From Treponema sp. UBA1233 (GTDB taxonomy: Bacteria > Spirochaetota > Spirochaetia > Treponematales > Treponemataceae): a stretch of DNA of 21,068 bases. A program made the translations under genes and the position numbers. This document shows, piece by piece, positions 1-7,426 of this stretch; the stretch's first letter is position 1; every line of letters starts with the position of its first letter. The stretch covers positions 161,090-182,157 of the forward strand of contig DBWR01000033.1 in NCBI GenBank assembly GCA_002309305.1, written 5' to 3'. The notes below the pieces were generated by a model, which had not been told where the DNA came from, did no database searches, and saw only the letters and a list, made by a program, of their open reading frames with translations.

Positions 1-820
1 CAAGGGTGTGAAAATCAGAATATTTTAGAAGGGGTGCCGGTCTTTCAATGTTAGAATTAGGATACCCCTCGGCGATTAAGTTAATTGTTAAATAACAGTC
101 AAGCTGTTTGTAGTTAGTGCCAGGTCCTGAACGGAGTTTAACGTTGTCCGTTACAATGGCCTTTTTAGATTCAACAACAAGTGGAATATCCTGAACCAAG
201 GCATTTTCTCCGTCTTCTTTATAGCAGTTGCCGGGGAAAAAGCGGTAGCCGTTTATTACAAGTTCATGGGAAAACAACACGCTGTCCGAATATGGATGAA
301 AGTCTCCAGAATATTCTTGGCCGGAGGTTGGAAAATACTGTTCAATACCGATGTCGTATTGTCCTGTAGTTTTCATAAAGACTTTACCGTCACGAACCTC
401 ATAAGTGCCGATGCAGTTTACACCGGCCTGGCGAGTTCCAGCCTTGAACACATCGTCTGTATAAAAACATAAAATATAATGCTGGTTGACTTCACTGTCC
501 ATTGACCATGAAGTTGAAAGGAGTTTTTCTTTTGTCAGAACCCTATCATTTTTGTCGTAAGTGCAGTCTCTGTAGCGCCAGGAATATCCGTCAGAATCAG
601 ATTCCTTATAGTCAGAACGCATGGGGTCTAAAGTTTGAAATGAATCCTTCTTTTTACTTTCATTATTATTTTCTAATTCTTCTTTAGCCGCTTTTGATTC
701 GTCAATTTTTATTTCTTCAGCTTTTACTTCATTTGTTTGCTCGGCAACAGAATTTCCATTTTTCTTGCATGCTGAAAGACAGAAGATAAAGCTTGCAATA
801 ACAAATAATATTCTTTTCAT
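1..820 (-). CDS. SH3b-domain lipoprotein, C-terminus cut by window edge
   Basis: The frame reads 273 residues without a stop and runs off the left edge. The protein begins MKRILFVIASFIFCLSACKK, a lipoprotein signal peptide with the lipidated cysteine at residue 18, followed by a Glu/Lys/Asn-rich linker (about 19-65) typical of a tether. Residues about 95-200 form a domain I do not recognise. From about residue 220 an SH3b domain starts (VTDNVKLRSGPGTNYKQ) and is interrupted by the edge. The order of lipobox, acidic linker, middle domain and SH3b matches the lipoprotein at 5161-6150, so the two are probably paralogues. The start is supported by a G-rich ribosome binding site about 6 bases upstream and a promoter at 853-880. 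It is probably anchored to a membrane and faces the periplasm or the outside. Its ligand is unknown. Confidence 0.85.
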   Translation of the reverse strand, partial: MKRILFVIASFIFCLSACKKNGNSVAEQTNEVKAEEIKIDESKAAKEELENNNESKKKDSFQTLDPMRSDYKESDSDGYSWRYRDCTYDKNDRVLTKEKLLSTSWSMDSEVNQHYILCFYTDDVFKAGTRQAGVNCIGTYEVRDGKVFMKTTGQYDIGIEQYFPTSGQEYSGDFHPYSDSVLFSHELVINGYRFFPGNCYKEDGENALVQDIPLVVESKKAIVTDNVKLRSGPGTNYKQLDCYLTINLIAEGYPNSNIERPAPLLKYSDFHTL

Positions 821-852
821 GTTGCCCCCTTTTCCTCATCTGATTTTTTAAT

Positions 853-880
853 CTTATAGGATGAAGCCTTTATGTGTCAA
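853..880 (-). promoter_or_regulatory. Sigma-70-type promoter for the lipoprotein at 1-820
   Basis: On the minus strand, TTGACA (875-880, perfect -35) is followed after 16 bases by TATAAG (853-858, five of six). Transcription would start near 846, giving a 5' leader of about 26 bases. Activity is inferred from the match only. Confidence 0.6.
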
Positions 881-905
881 TATAATTAGAAATATTTCAA
901 GTGGT

Positions 906-1700
906 TTATGCCCTATACAATTCACTCATGAAAAATTGTTCCTGAAATGAAACGGCTTCGAGTATTTCTTCGTTTGAATGATCCTTTCCGTCAATGGCAA
1001 CAATCCACTTGTCTTCCACATCATTCAGGCGGTGTAGGACGGCTATTACTTTTCCTTGATATGTTTCAAGGGCTTCGTTTGTTCCAAAAACGTAGACATC
1101 CTGTTCGGCTCCATCTCCGGCAAAAACATTGTCAACATATCCATAATTGATTGGGTAAACCATTTCCCTGTGGCGTGGATGATGGCTTCCCAAGGGGCGG
1201 TCAATTTTTCCATTTACGGTACGGCCGATTATGCTGCTGTAATCTTTTGTTTCAATGTCAATTTTATAAACCAGAGACATTTCATTGCGGCGGTCTTTCA
1301 TTTCCTTGAAAAACTTAAAGCCAAAGTTTTCGTACAATCCCTTTTGGTCTGTTGAAATAAAGATGGATTTATGTCCTTGTTCTTTTGCAATATGATAAAT
1401 GTATTCAATTAGTTTTCCAATGCGCCTTTTGCCACGGAAAGCAGGGTAGGTATAGACAAATCCAATCCATGGTGTTAATTCTGTATCCGGTATGTCATCT
1501 GTTTCCGAGAAAGTACAAAATGACATCAAGTCTTCACCTTGGGTAAGAAGAAAAACTTTTGATTTTGTTCCATAAATATTATAAAAAGAGCCGTCACGCA
1601 ATAATCCACAAAGATATTTTCCGGCCGACCAGTCAGCTCCTGCTATCTTGTTGAGCCAAAAGTCCCTGTTGCCTGTCTGTGAAATCTCCCTTATTTCCAT
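906..1700 (-). CDS. GNAT acetyltransferase fused to inorganic pyrophosphatase-like domain
   Basis: Residues 1 to about 147 form a GNAT N-acetyltransferase domain, with an acetyl-CoA-binding loop at FRGKRRIGKLIE (88-99) and a typical end GLYENFGFKFFKEM. Residues about 155-264 resemble the short pyrophosphatase-like proteins of Firmicutes and spirochaetes (GKIDRPLGSHHP, YPINYGYV, GAEQDVYVFG). YPxNYG and the acidic QDV stretch match family I soluble pyrophosphatases. However, the domain is about 110 residues instead of about 170, and only part of the usual metal-binding acidic set is visible, so catalysis is uncertain. The GNAT substrate is unknown. The start is ATG with an AAGGGA ribosome binding site. 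The gene lies 37 bases after mtnN on the same strand and is probably co-transcribed; a TATAAT at 1721-1726 without a convincing -35 may be a weak internal promoter. Confidence 0.8.
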   Translation of the reverse strand: MEIREISQTGNRDFWLNKIAGADWSAGKYLCGLLRDGSFYNIYGTKSKVFLLTQGEDLMSFCTFSETDDIPDTELTPWIGFVYTYPAFRGKRRIGKLIEYIYHIAKEQGHKSIFISTDQKGLYENFGFKFFKEMKDRRNEMSLVYKIDIETKDYSSIIGRTVNGKIDRPLGSHHPRHREMVYPINYGYVDNVFAGDGAEQDVYVFGTNEALETYQGKVIAVLHRLNDVEDKWIVAIDGKDHSNEEILEAVSFQEQFFMSELYRA

Positions 1701-1737
1701 ACAAATCCCTTCCCGTGTAAATTATAAGAATATTTTA

Positions 1738-2421
1738 CTATATCTCGGCAATCAAGGCTAGGGTTGTTTGAGCTGCAATTTGGGACGCTTTCTTGCAGTT
1801 CATTTCAAAGTATTCTGAACCGCTGTGATCCGCCGTGTCGGTAATGCATCTTATGGCGATGAATGGAATCCTGTTTACATAACATACATGGGCAATGCCC
1901 GCTGTTTCCATGTCAACGGAGAGGGGAGAGAATTTGTCAAGAATTTCCTTGCGTCCGTCATCGGTGATAAAAGCTTCTCCTGTTACCATTCTTCCCCAGA
2001 AAACATTTCCATCTGCTTTAATATTTTTGACGGCTTTCCTTGATTTTTCAAGTAGAGTTTTGTCCGCATCAAAGAAAATTGATTTCATCCATGGGTGGAA
2101 TTCCGTGAGGATGTTTTCTGAAACATCATGATAGGCAGTTTCCGTGGAAATTACTGTATCGAATATTTTGAGCTTGGGATCCATTCCTCCTGCAACACCT
2201 GAATTGATGACGGCATCTACCTTAAATTCATCGATTAAAATCTGAGTTGCAATAGCGGCATTCACCTTGCAGACACCACTGTAAAGAAATATTATCTCAT
2301 GTCCTGCAAAAGTTGATTTATGAAATTTGAGCATGGCTTTGTCAACAGGAGATTCGTCAGCAAGCTTTTCCAAAAAAGGTTCAAGCTCAGTATCCCCGGC
2401 ACAGATTATTCCTATTTTCAA
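1738..2421 (-). CDS. mtnN: 5'-methylthioadenosine/S-adenosylhomocysteine nucleosidase
   Basis: This 227-residue enzyme hydrolyses the glycosidic bond of methylthioadenosine and S-adenosylhomocysteine to adenine and the thioribose or ribosyl-homocysteine. It acts in the cytoplasm in methionine salvage and SAM by-product recycling. It aligns along its length with E. coli MTAN: MKIGII at the N-terminus, the predicted general acid E12 at the same residue number, the glycine-rich NSGVAGG (73-79), the ribose-binding VDMETAG (169-175, E172) and the catalytic aspartate in ITDTAD (D195). I place the start at TTG 2421 rather than the in-frame GTG at 2439, because a strong ribosome binding site (2426-2432) lies just upstream of the TTG and the protein then begins exactly like its homologues. 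The GNAT-pyrophosphatase fusion follows after 37 bases. Confidence 0.93.
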   Translation of the reverse strand: MKIGIICAGDTELEPFLEKLADESPVDKAMLKFHKSTFAGHEIIFLYSGVCKVNAAIATQILIDEFKVDAVINSGVAGGMDPKLKIFDTVISTETAYHDVSENILTEFHPWMKSIFFDADKTLLEKSRKAVKNIKADGNVFWGRMVTGEAFITDDGRKEILDKFSPLSVDMETAGIAHVCYVNRIPFIAIRCITDTADHSGSEYFEMNCKKASQIAAQTTLALIAEI

Positions 2422-2425
2422 TTTT

Positions 2426-2432
2426 CCCCTCC
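2426..2432 (-). promoter_or_regulatory. Ribosome binding site that fixes the TTG start of mtnN
   Basis: On the minus strand GGAGGGG lies 4 bases before TTG (2419-2421). It lies inside the longer GTG-initiated reading frame, so it supports the shorter protein beginning MKIGII. Confidence 0.7.
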
Positions 2433-2502
2433 AAAACACATTGGTATGAATGTCAACATGATAATTAATATATTTACATGAAACTTAAATTTCATTAAAA
2501 AA

Positions 2503-3192
2503 TCACCAATAACAGATTTCATTTTTAACCTTGTCGAAATAATCTTTAAGGTTTTCAATGTCTCCATCAGAAGATATAATTATATAAAACGAACCGTAAA
2601 TATCATGTGCGGACTCATAGGTTTTTGAGATTCTGTCTAAAAAGATATATCCTGTCTTTTTGTCTTCATTCAGAGAGTATTTGATTTTTACTTCTTTTGA
2701 ATTGGTCTCAAAGTTTCGATTTTTTAATGCATCGATTGCATCTCCGTATTCGTAATAACCTTTTGTTGCTTCGATATGGGTGTCAAAATAGAATAGAAAG
2801 TGTTTTACAGATGTATTAAGATATTCACAAATAATTTCAACGGTAATTTCATCGTCATTGTACTTAAAATAGAATGTGTTCTTATCTGTTAGCGCTCCGT
2901 CGAATTCATGAGAAATATGTTTGTGATCTATTTTATCGGCTGACTGAACTTTCGGATATTGTAAGATATTATTAATTACATAATAATCAGGTTTTTCCGT
3001 ATAAAAATATTCTGCCAGTTCTTTTTCAACATCAACTTTTGGAAGTTTTAATTCATCAGGGATATCCGTTAACTCAGTGTTATTGCTTTCTTGTGGTGCA
3101 ACATCATTAATTTCTAAATCTGACTTGGGTGTGTTTTTATAACAGCCAGTGATTATAATACAAAACAATAAAAATATGGTATTTTTCTTCAT
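2503..3192 (-). CDS. Predicted lipoprotein of unknown function
   Basis: The 229-residue product starts MKKNTIFLLFCIIITGCYK, a lipoprotein signal with the modified cysteine at residue 17. An acidic, Asn/Pro-rich linker (about 20-55) leads to a mature domain rich in Tyr, Asp and Glu that I do not recognise. No SH3b motif or other family signature is visible. The DNA is strongly A+T-rich. The start is supported by a GGAGG ribosome binding site, though 11-12 bases from the ATG. It lies 33 bases after the cysteine-rich gene and is probably transcribed with it. Downstream, a weak hairpin (ATGAAA/TTTCAT, 2478-2495) might end transcription. Anchoring to a membrane is a prediction; function is unknown. 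Confidence 0.7.
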   Translation of the reverse strand: MKKNTIFLLFCIIITGCYKNTPKSDLEINDVAPQESNNTELTDIPDELKLPKVDVEKELAEYFYTEKPDYYVINNILQYPKVQSADKIDHKHISHEFDGALTDKNTFYFKYNDDEITVEIICEYLNTSVKHFLFYFDTHIEATKGYYEYGDAIDALKNRNFETNSKEVKIKYSLNEDKKTGYIFLDRISKTYESAHDIYGSFYIIISSDGDIENLKDYFDKVKNEICYW

Positions 3193-3225
3193 GATAAATA
3201 ACCTCCAGCCGGGAACTTTAGTTTA

Positions 3226-3663
3226 TCATTCAATTGTTATCCTGTGAATACATTTTTCTCCACCGGCAAGTATTGATTCAATGCGTTCTATTTTAATTTC
3301 TTTTTCAGGAGCAAGAGAGTTAAAAACACAAATCATGCTTTGGGTGGAACATTCGCATAGACGTTCGGAGTTAACATTCATCTGAGAATGTAATGGACAA
3401 CCACATTTTGTAAAAGTCAATTCGTAAACTTTCCCTGGTTCAATTACTTTGCCATCAAGGTCTTTCTTTTCCGATAGTCTGGGGAAAAACTTGTCAAAAT
3501 TCTTTCCGCATTCATTAAACAGGGACAAATATAAATACTTAAGGGCATCATGGGAGCAGAACTTTGCACATTCAGAAAAAAGCCGGCTGCATTCTTCTCC
3601 GCTCATTTTTTCAAGTCCATCATTCAAGCAAGTGAACCAATTTTCAAAAAATCTTTTGTCCAT
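3226..3663 (-). CDS. Small cysteine-rich cytoplasmic protein, DUF6144/V4R-like pattern
   Basis: The 145-residue protein has no signal peptide and eleven cysteines (12, 25, 32, 36, 52, 87, 89, 103, 105, 112, 138). The C-terminal half has an ordered pattern: CGCPLH (87-92), LCECSTQSM (102-110) and GGEKCIHRI (134-142). From memory this resembles proteins annotated DUF6144 and, more distantly, the 4-vinyl-reductase (V4R)/ATC-hydrolase-type fold, where such cysteines bind metal or an Fe-S centre or line a ligand pocket. I could not test this, so the assignment is tentative. It follows the terminator hairpin at 3698-3717, so it may have its own promoter that I cannot see, or be reached by read-through. 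The next gene, a lipoprotein, follows after 33 bases. Confidence 0.65.
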   Translation of the reverse strand: MDKRFFENWFTCLNDGLEKMSGEECSRLFSECAKFCSHDALKYLYLSLFNECGKNFDKFFPRLSEKKDLDGKVIEPGKVYELTFTKCGCPLHSQMNVNSERLCECSTQSMICVFNSLAPEKEIKIERIESILAGGEKCIHRITIE

Positions 3664-3696
3664 TGTTTTTTTCCTTCGTACCTATTTTCATCATAA

Positions 3697-3730
3697 CAAA
3701 AAGGAGCTAAAAGTTCCATATTCAATTTAA
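3697..3730. repeat. 34-bp terminator-containing repeat, copy 1
   Basis: Differs from copy 2 (6793-6826) at five positions, all transitions. Both copies preserve the hairpin: GGAGCT/AGTTCC here, GGAACT/AGTTCT in copy 2. Both lie in minus-strand intergenic gaps just after a stop codon, in the same orientation. Confidence 0.65.
3698..3717 (-). terminator. Short Rho-independent terminator after the SH3b gene at 3742-4962
   Basis: On the minus strand GGAACT pairs with AGCTCC across a TTT loop (one G-U pair) and is followed by five T. It lies 24 bases after the stop of the SH3b gene. It belongs to a 34-bp repeat that recurs at 6793-6826. Confidence 0.6.
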
Positions 3731-3741
3731 CCCGCTGCATT

Positions 3742-4962
3742 TTACCTTCTAAACACGGAATATTCATTTAGTCCAACGAGGATTATCTTGTCATTTTCTA
3801 CCTTAAAAAATAATTCTATCGCTTCATAATCATTGAAAATATATTCAACAAGATAATTTGCAGAAGGGTAGTTGGCTTTGAATTTTTCTGTTGTTATTGT
3901 TAAAAATTCATTTACCTTAGGCTGTAATGTGTCAATTTTGTTTGTGTGAGATGACAAATCTGATTTCATATAGTCGAAGGCTTTTTTAACATCTTCAGAT
4001 TCGTCTGTTAATTCTCTATATGAAAAAAGAGACTTTTCCCTATAATCACCTATTTTTAAATTTACAACCAAATCTTTGCTTACGTATTTTGAATATCCTT
4101 TTATATTTCCATCAGCAAGAGCCTTAAGGATTTCATATGAGATGGTTTCAATTTTTTTTGTTGTTTCATTATTGTTCTGTATAAATGGTTTAACGGATTC
4201 GTTGTATTTTCGCACAAATTCTTTTAAAAATCTTTTATAGCAATCAGGTCCAGTGATTTTGTAATATTTAGTATTATTGATATATAAATACTCACCGTCA
4301 ATTTTCCATACTTGTGAATAATATTCATTTTTCATGGTAAAAGACTTTCCGTCCTTAGAAATGCTTACCAATTCAAAAATCTCCGCATCTCCGTCGCCAC
4401 CAAGATTCCATATACCATTTTCATATGAAATTGAACTACAGCCTAAGCTGAATCCACCGTAATCCTTGCCCCATGGAGTGTCTATTTCAATTGGGTCCGG
4501 AATTGTCTGGTGTGGGCCACCCAAAAAATAATATCCTGCTAATTTATTCCAGGCAGATGCATCTATGTCGTTTTTGAAGTCTATTTTTTTAATCTTAAAA
4601 TTATTATTGCTTAAATCAAGATAATCATACCTTCCTACATAATCGGCCAAATAACCGCCAAAACACCAGCCTGTAGTTCCCTTTGCTATGGTTTCTCCTT
4701 TGTTGGTTTTTCCATCAAGGACTTCGATTTTTACCCAATTGCTTTTGATTGAATCAATTGTTTCTTCTTTCCCCAATTTTACAATCTTTACTTTGGAGCC
4801 GGTCCTCATCACTGCAACAATAGAACTAGAAGTAGATTCTTTGGAGCGCAATCTAAGGTTCTCTTTAACATACATTTCCTTATTCAAACTAACATTTGGT
4901 GCACTAAAAGCCATAAATAAAGAAATAAATAATAACTGAATCATCAATAATCTTTTTTTCAT
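3742..4962 (-). CDS. Exported SH3b-domain protein
   Basis: The 406-residue product has a signal peptide (residues 1 to about 21, MKKRLLMIQLLFISLFMAFS then A-P). An SH3b domain follows at about 31-105: LRLRSKES near the start, ETIDSIKSNWVKI in the middle and GWCFGGYL at the end. Other SH3b proteins in this window share the TIDxIKxNWV...GWxFGGYL pattern. Residues about 110-406 are unrecognised and contain a Lys/Glu/Asn-rich, probably helical stretch. SH3b domains usually bind peptidoglycan or other envelope ligands, so a periplasmic or surface role is inferred. I prefer ATG 4962 over the in-frame TTG at 4977, because an AGGTGA ribosome binding site lies just before the ATG. A promoter is at 4987-5014 and a terminator at 3698-3717, so it may be a single-gene unit. 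Confidence 0.82.
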   Translation of the reverse strand: MKKRLLMIQLLFISLFMAFSAPNVSLNKEMYVKENLRLRSKESTSSSIVAVMRTGSKVKIVKLGKEETIDSIKSNWVKIEVLDGKTNKGETIAKGTTGWCFGGYLADYVGRYDYLDLSNNNFKIKKIDFKNDIDASAWNKLAGYYFLGGPHQTIPDPIEIDTPWGKDYGGFSLGCSSISYENGIWNLGGDGDAEIFELVSISKDGKSFTMKNEYYSQVWKIDGEYLYINNTKYYKITGPDCYKRFLKEFVRKYNESVKPFIQNNNETTKKIETISYEILKALADGNIKGYSKYVSKDLVVNLKIGDYREKSLFSYRELTDESEDVKKAFDYMKSDLSSHTNKIDTLQPKVNEFLTITTEKFKANYPSANYLVEYIFNDYEAIELFFKVENDKIILVGLNEYSVFRR

Positions 4963-4986
4963 ATTTTCACCTACCAAACAATTTTA

Positions 4987-5014
4987 TTTATATTTTATAA
5001 TAACAGATTGTCAA
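4987..5014 (-). promoter_or_regulatory. Sigma-70-type promoter for the SH3b gene at 3742-4962
   Basis: On the minus strand TTGACA (5009-5014) and TATAAA (4987-4992) are separated by 16 bases. The start would be near 4980, 18 bases before the ATG. The -35 lies at the edge of a degenerate copy of the 34-bp repeat. Confidence 0.6.
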
Positions 5015-5020
5015 AAAAAT

Positions 5021-5037
5021 TTCTATATTCAGTTTAA
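5021..5037. repeat. Degenerate third copy of the terminator repeat, hairpin lost
   Basis: These 17 bases match the right end of copy 2 (6810-6826) with two mismatches, and the A-tract that borders the hairpin in copies 1 and 2 is still present beside it. The hairpin left arm and loop are missing. It precedes the SH3b gene at 3742-4962 rather than ending a gene. Confidence 0.5.
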
Positions 5038-5160
5038 CACAATGTATTTTTTTTATGAAATATCATTTCGTATAAATCAAAGACATGGCTATCATCTCTG
5101 ATTAATAAAAGCCTGTTGGGTATGCAAACTTGCAGCCTGAAAAAATTGAATCTAATTTAA

Positions 5161-6150
5161 TTATTCCAATTTTATAATGCCCTGATCTATGCAGGCTTTT
5201 ATAAATGCTGATTTATCTTCGTTTGATGCCTCGAAACGATAAGAATTTCCTTGATAAAGTTTTGCATAACCACCCCAAATCCAAAATTCATGGGTAAAAT
5301 CTTCCTCTCCTCCAGCGTCCAAAATACAATACCAGGGAGCTGAAATTCCATCAATTTCTGTCTCTTCTTCTGTTGAACAAATTGTTTCAACTGCATATCC
5401 CTTTAACAGAAGGTTTGTATCTTCCTTTAACCAAACGACATTTTTAGAATCTGGAATCAAATCATATGGAAAGTTTCTGTATTCCCAACCATGCTTAAAT
5501 GTCATTACTGTTGAAGTAAGAGATGGTTTTTCTCGCAATTTCATATTATCCGATGAAATTAGAAATGAATATTTGGGAAGTTTTTTAACCTTGATGCCAT
5601 TACGCAAATAAACCTTATTCGCAGGACTTTCTTTCCCGTAAAATGTGGTGATGATAAGATCGTCGGTACGCAGACAGCCTGTTGTATTAAAATCTTCATA
5701 TTTGCCATCATATTCTAAAAATATGGATTCTTTATCCTTAAACAAAACTTCTAAATCATGTTTTTTGTAATTATCATTTGATTCATCCAAATAAAGTGTC
5801 TCGGGATAAAACAATTCAATTTTATCATCCATGATTAACCATTTTCCGAATGCAAAAGGACCGTCCCCCATCGGATGTCCGTAGGAATATGTTCCGTCAT
5901 CTTTAATTTTCAATTCGGATTCAGTATCAGGAATGCTCCATCTTTGTATAAATTCTTTGGCAGTAATTTTTTGATTTATGGTTTCTTGTGAATCAATGTC
6001 ATTGGTGATTTCTTCCTGTACAGTCTCAACTTCTTTTACAGGAGCAGTTTCTGTTATTGAAGTTGCTGGTTCAGGATCAATTTGGTCATTTCTTTTGTTG
6101 CAAGATGTAATTATCAACAGGCAGAATATAACTAAAAATAAATTTCTCAT
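5161..6150 (-). CDS. SH3b-like lipoprotein
   Basis: The 329-residue protein starts MRNLFLVIFCLLIITSCNK, with the lipobox cysteine at 17 and then a Pro/Thr/Glu-rich linker (about 20-62). A middle domain (about 65-190; DDGTYSYGHP, GKWLIMDDKIELFYPE) resembles a stress- or cell-wall-sensing beta domain, but I cannot name it. The C-terminal third is a divergent SH3b region (DNMKLREKPSLTS, TEIDGISAPWYCIL, WIWGGY). The order of parts matches the lipoprotein at 1-820. I chose ATG 6150, not the in-frame ATG 6183, because a perfect AGGAGG (6159-6164) precedes it and the signal peptide then sits at the N-terminus. A 198-base gap follows before the next gene. It is probably envelope-anchored; its ligand is unknown. 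Confidence 0.8.
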   Translation of the reverse strand: MRNLFLVIFCLLIITSCNKRNDQIDPEPATSITETAPVKEVETVQEEITNDIDSQETINQKITAKEFIQRWSIPDTESELKIKDDGTYSYGHPMGDGPFAFGKWLIMDDKIELFYPETLYLDESNDNYKKHDLEVLFKDKESIFLEYDGKYEDFNTTGCLRTDDLIITTFYGKESPANKVYLRNGIKVKKLPKYSFLISSDNMKLREKPSLTSTVMTFKHGWEYRNFPYDLIPDSKNVVWLKEDTNLLLKGYAVETICSTEEETEIDGISAPWYCILDAGGEEDFTHEFWIWGGYAKLYQGNSYRFEASNEDKSAFIKACIDQGIIKLE

Positions 6151-6158
6151 CTTTTTTT

Positions 6159-6164
6159 CCTCCT
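6159..6164 (-). promoter_or_regulatory. Ribosome binding site deciding the start of the SH3b-like lipoprotein
   Basis: AGGAGG on the minus strand lies 8 bases before ATG 6150. It falls inside the longer frame that would start at 6183, which would put an unlikely lysine-rich 11-residue extension before the signal peptide. Confidence 0.7.
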
Positions 6165-6260
6165 TCTTTTTTTCATAAAACACCTCTGGTTAAAGTTTAA
6201 CAATATATGCAAGGACATACAAGAGCAACGGCTAGACAATCAAGCATTTAATTCGGCTTC

Positions 6261-6779
6261 CTAAATCTTTTTCTGCTGCCAGACAAGGTCATACCATCGG
6301 TCGAACTTTTTACCGACTTCCTTAAATTGGGCAACACGCATATATCCCATTTTTTCATGAAACTTAGGGCTGTCATGAGTAAGATATTCATCCTCTGTTT
6401 CGGTAAAGGCCGCTCCAGCAAGAATGTTTTTTATCCCCATATGCTTAAGCTTTTCTTCAAGGTTGGCATAAAGGAAAGAACCTATTCCTTGCCGCCGGTT
6501 ATCCTTGTCGACATAGATTGATGTTGAAACTGTCCAGCTGTATGCTTCCCGTTCGCTATAGGCACTGGCATAAACATAACCTACAATAGTGCCGTTTTTT
6601 TCGCATACAAGGTAAGGAAATTTTTTCTGAATTTTTATGATTCTATCCTTGAACTCTTCAACAGACGGCACTTTATATTCAAAAGAAACTGCCGTATTCA
6701 AGACATAATAAGAGTATATTTCAACAAGACGTTCTGCATCTTCAATTTGTGCATCACGTATTTTTAATTTTCCGTCCAT
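6261..6779 (-). CDS. GNAT N-acetyltransferase, phosphinothricin-acetyltransferase-like
   Basis: The 172-residue protein is a full-length GNAT domain. It starts IRDAQIEDAERLVEIY, has the acetyl-CoA pyrophosphate-binding loop RRQGIG (95-100), and ends FHEKMGY...KFDRWYDLVW, a signature typical of the PAT/YncA-like branch. Such enzymes transfer acetyl from acetyl-CoA to small amines, amino-acid analogues or antibiotics; the substrate here cannot be told. It lacks a signal peptide and is cytoplasmic. No Shine-Dalgarno sequence precedes the ATG, and the upstream bases hold a terminator hairpin then an A+T stretch (6780-6792). Either a weak promoter there gives a nearly leaderless message or the gene is reached by read-through from the isochorismatase gene. 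Confidence 0.85.
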   Translation of the reverse strand: MDGKLKIRDAQIEDAERLVEIYSYYVLNTAVSFEYKVPSVEEFKDRIIKIQKKFPYLVCEKNGTIVGYVYASAYSEREAYSWTVSTSIYVDKDNRRQGIGSFLYANLEEKLKHMGIKNILAGAAFTETEDEYLTHDSPKFHEKMGYMRVAQFKEVGKKFDRWYDLVWQQKKI

Positions 6780-6792
6780 TATTTTATTTTAT

Positions 6793-6826
6793 CAAAAAGG
6801 AACTAAAAGTTCTACACTCAGTTTAA
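6793..6826. repeat. 34-bp terminator-containing repeat, copy 2
   Basis: See copy 1 at 3697-3730. This copy overlaps the stop codon of the isochorismatase-family gene (6823-6825). Confidence 0.65.
6794..6813 (-). terminator. Short Rho-independent terminator after the isochorismatase-family gene
   Basis: On the minus strand AGAACT pairs with AGTTCC across a TTT loop (outer pair G-U) and is followed by five T, 9 bases after the stop codon. Confidence 0.6.
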
Positions 6827-7365
6827 TTTGAAACTCTTTTTGATTGGAGTAGCAGGATGGCCTGGTCGACGGTGATGATTTTTGCGTAACGTTTTCCCCA
6901 CATGAATTCGTTGTAATATTTGTAGGCGGTTTCCTTGTCAAAATATGGATTGTCAAAGGTTGAATTTGTGTATGCAGGAACCAATATGTTGAATCCATTT
7001 TCAAATCCACTTTTGATTGTGGCATCCATGCAATAGTCTGTTGACACTCCGATTGTTATGATGTCTTTTTCTCCTTTTGAGCGAAGATACTCAGTTAATC
7101 CTGTCATAGGGTGGAATGCGCTGTTTACATTCTTTTCAAAACGCCGTTCATCGTCTCTTGGGGTAAAGTCCTCATATATTTCATAGTTTTCTGCAGATTT
7201 GTCCAGATCAGTGCCAGGACCGTCATCATGCTGGACATATACGACTTCTACACCGTTTTCTCTTGCTGTATCAATTAACAGTTTTATGTTTTTCCTCACA
7301 GTTTCAAATGCATAAAGATTTTCATTAAAGCATCCTTTTTGTGTGTCTACAACCAGCAGTATCAT
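6823..7365 (-). CDS. Isochorismatase-family cysteine hydrolase
   Basis: The 180-residue cytoplasmic enzyme belongs to the isochorismatase-like hydrolases (nicotinamidase and related amidases). The catalytic triad is visible: D7 in LLVVDTQ, K78 in FEKNVNSAF and C112 in GVSTDYCMDAT, where the preceding GVST segment supplies the usual non-proline cis-peptide bond. The length is normal for the family. The nicotinamidase metal-ligand motif (DxHxxxH) is not apparent, so nicotinamidase is less likely than a general amide or ether hydrolase. It has an AGGAGG ribosome binding site and its own predicted promoter (7393-7422), and ends in a short terminator. The substrate cannot be inferred from its neighbours. 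Confidence 0.88.
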   Translation of the reverse strand: MILLVVDTQKGCFNENLYAFETVRKNIKLLIDTARENGVEVVYVQHDDGPGTDLDKSAENYEIYEDFTPRDDERRFEKNVNSAFHPMTGLTEYLRSKGEKDIITIGVSTDYCMDATIKSGFENGFNILVPAYTNSTFDNPYFDKETAYKYYNEFMWGKRYAKIITVDQAILLLQSKRVSN

Positions 7366-7392
7366 TTAATCCTCCTTTCAAAGTAGGCTATG

Positions 7393-7422
7393 ATAATACA
7401 ATATAAAACGGTTTGATGTTAA
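7393..7422 (-). promoter_or_regulatory. Possible promoter for the isochorismatase-family gene
   Basis: On the minus strand TTAACA (7417-7422) and TATTAT (7393-7398) each match consensus at five of six positions with an 18-base spacer. Confidence 0.4.
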
Positions 7423-7426
7423 TCCC

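Noticed and set aside
2422..2439. GTG start at 2437-2439 for mtnN
   Set aside because: It would place the strong ribosome binding site inside the coding region and add six residues before the conserved MKIGII.
2451..2456. TTGACA on the minus strand upstream of mtnN
   Set aside because: No acceptable -10 hexamer lies 15-19 bases downstream; the position falls on the mtnN ribosome binding site region.
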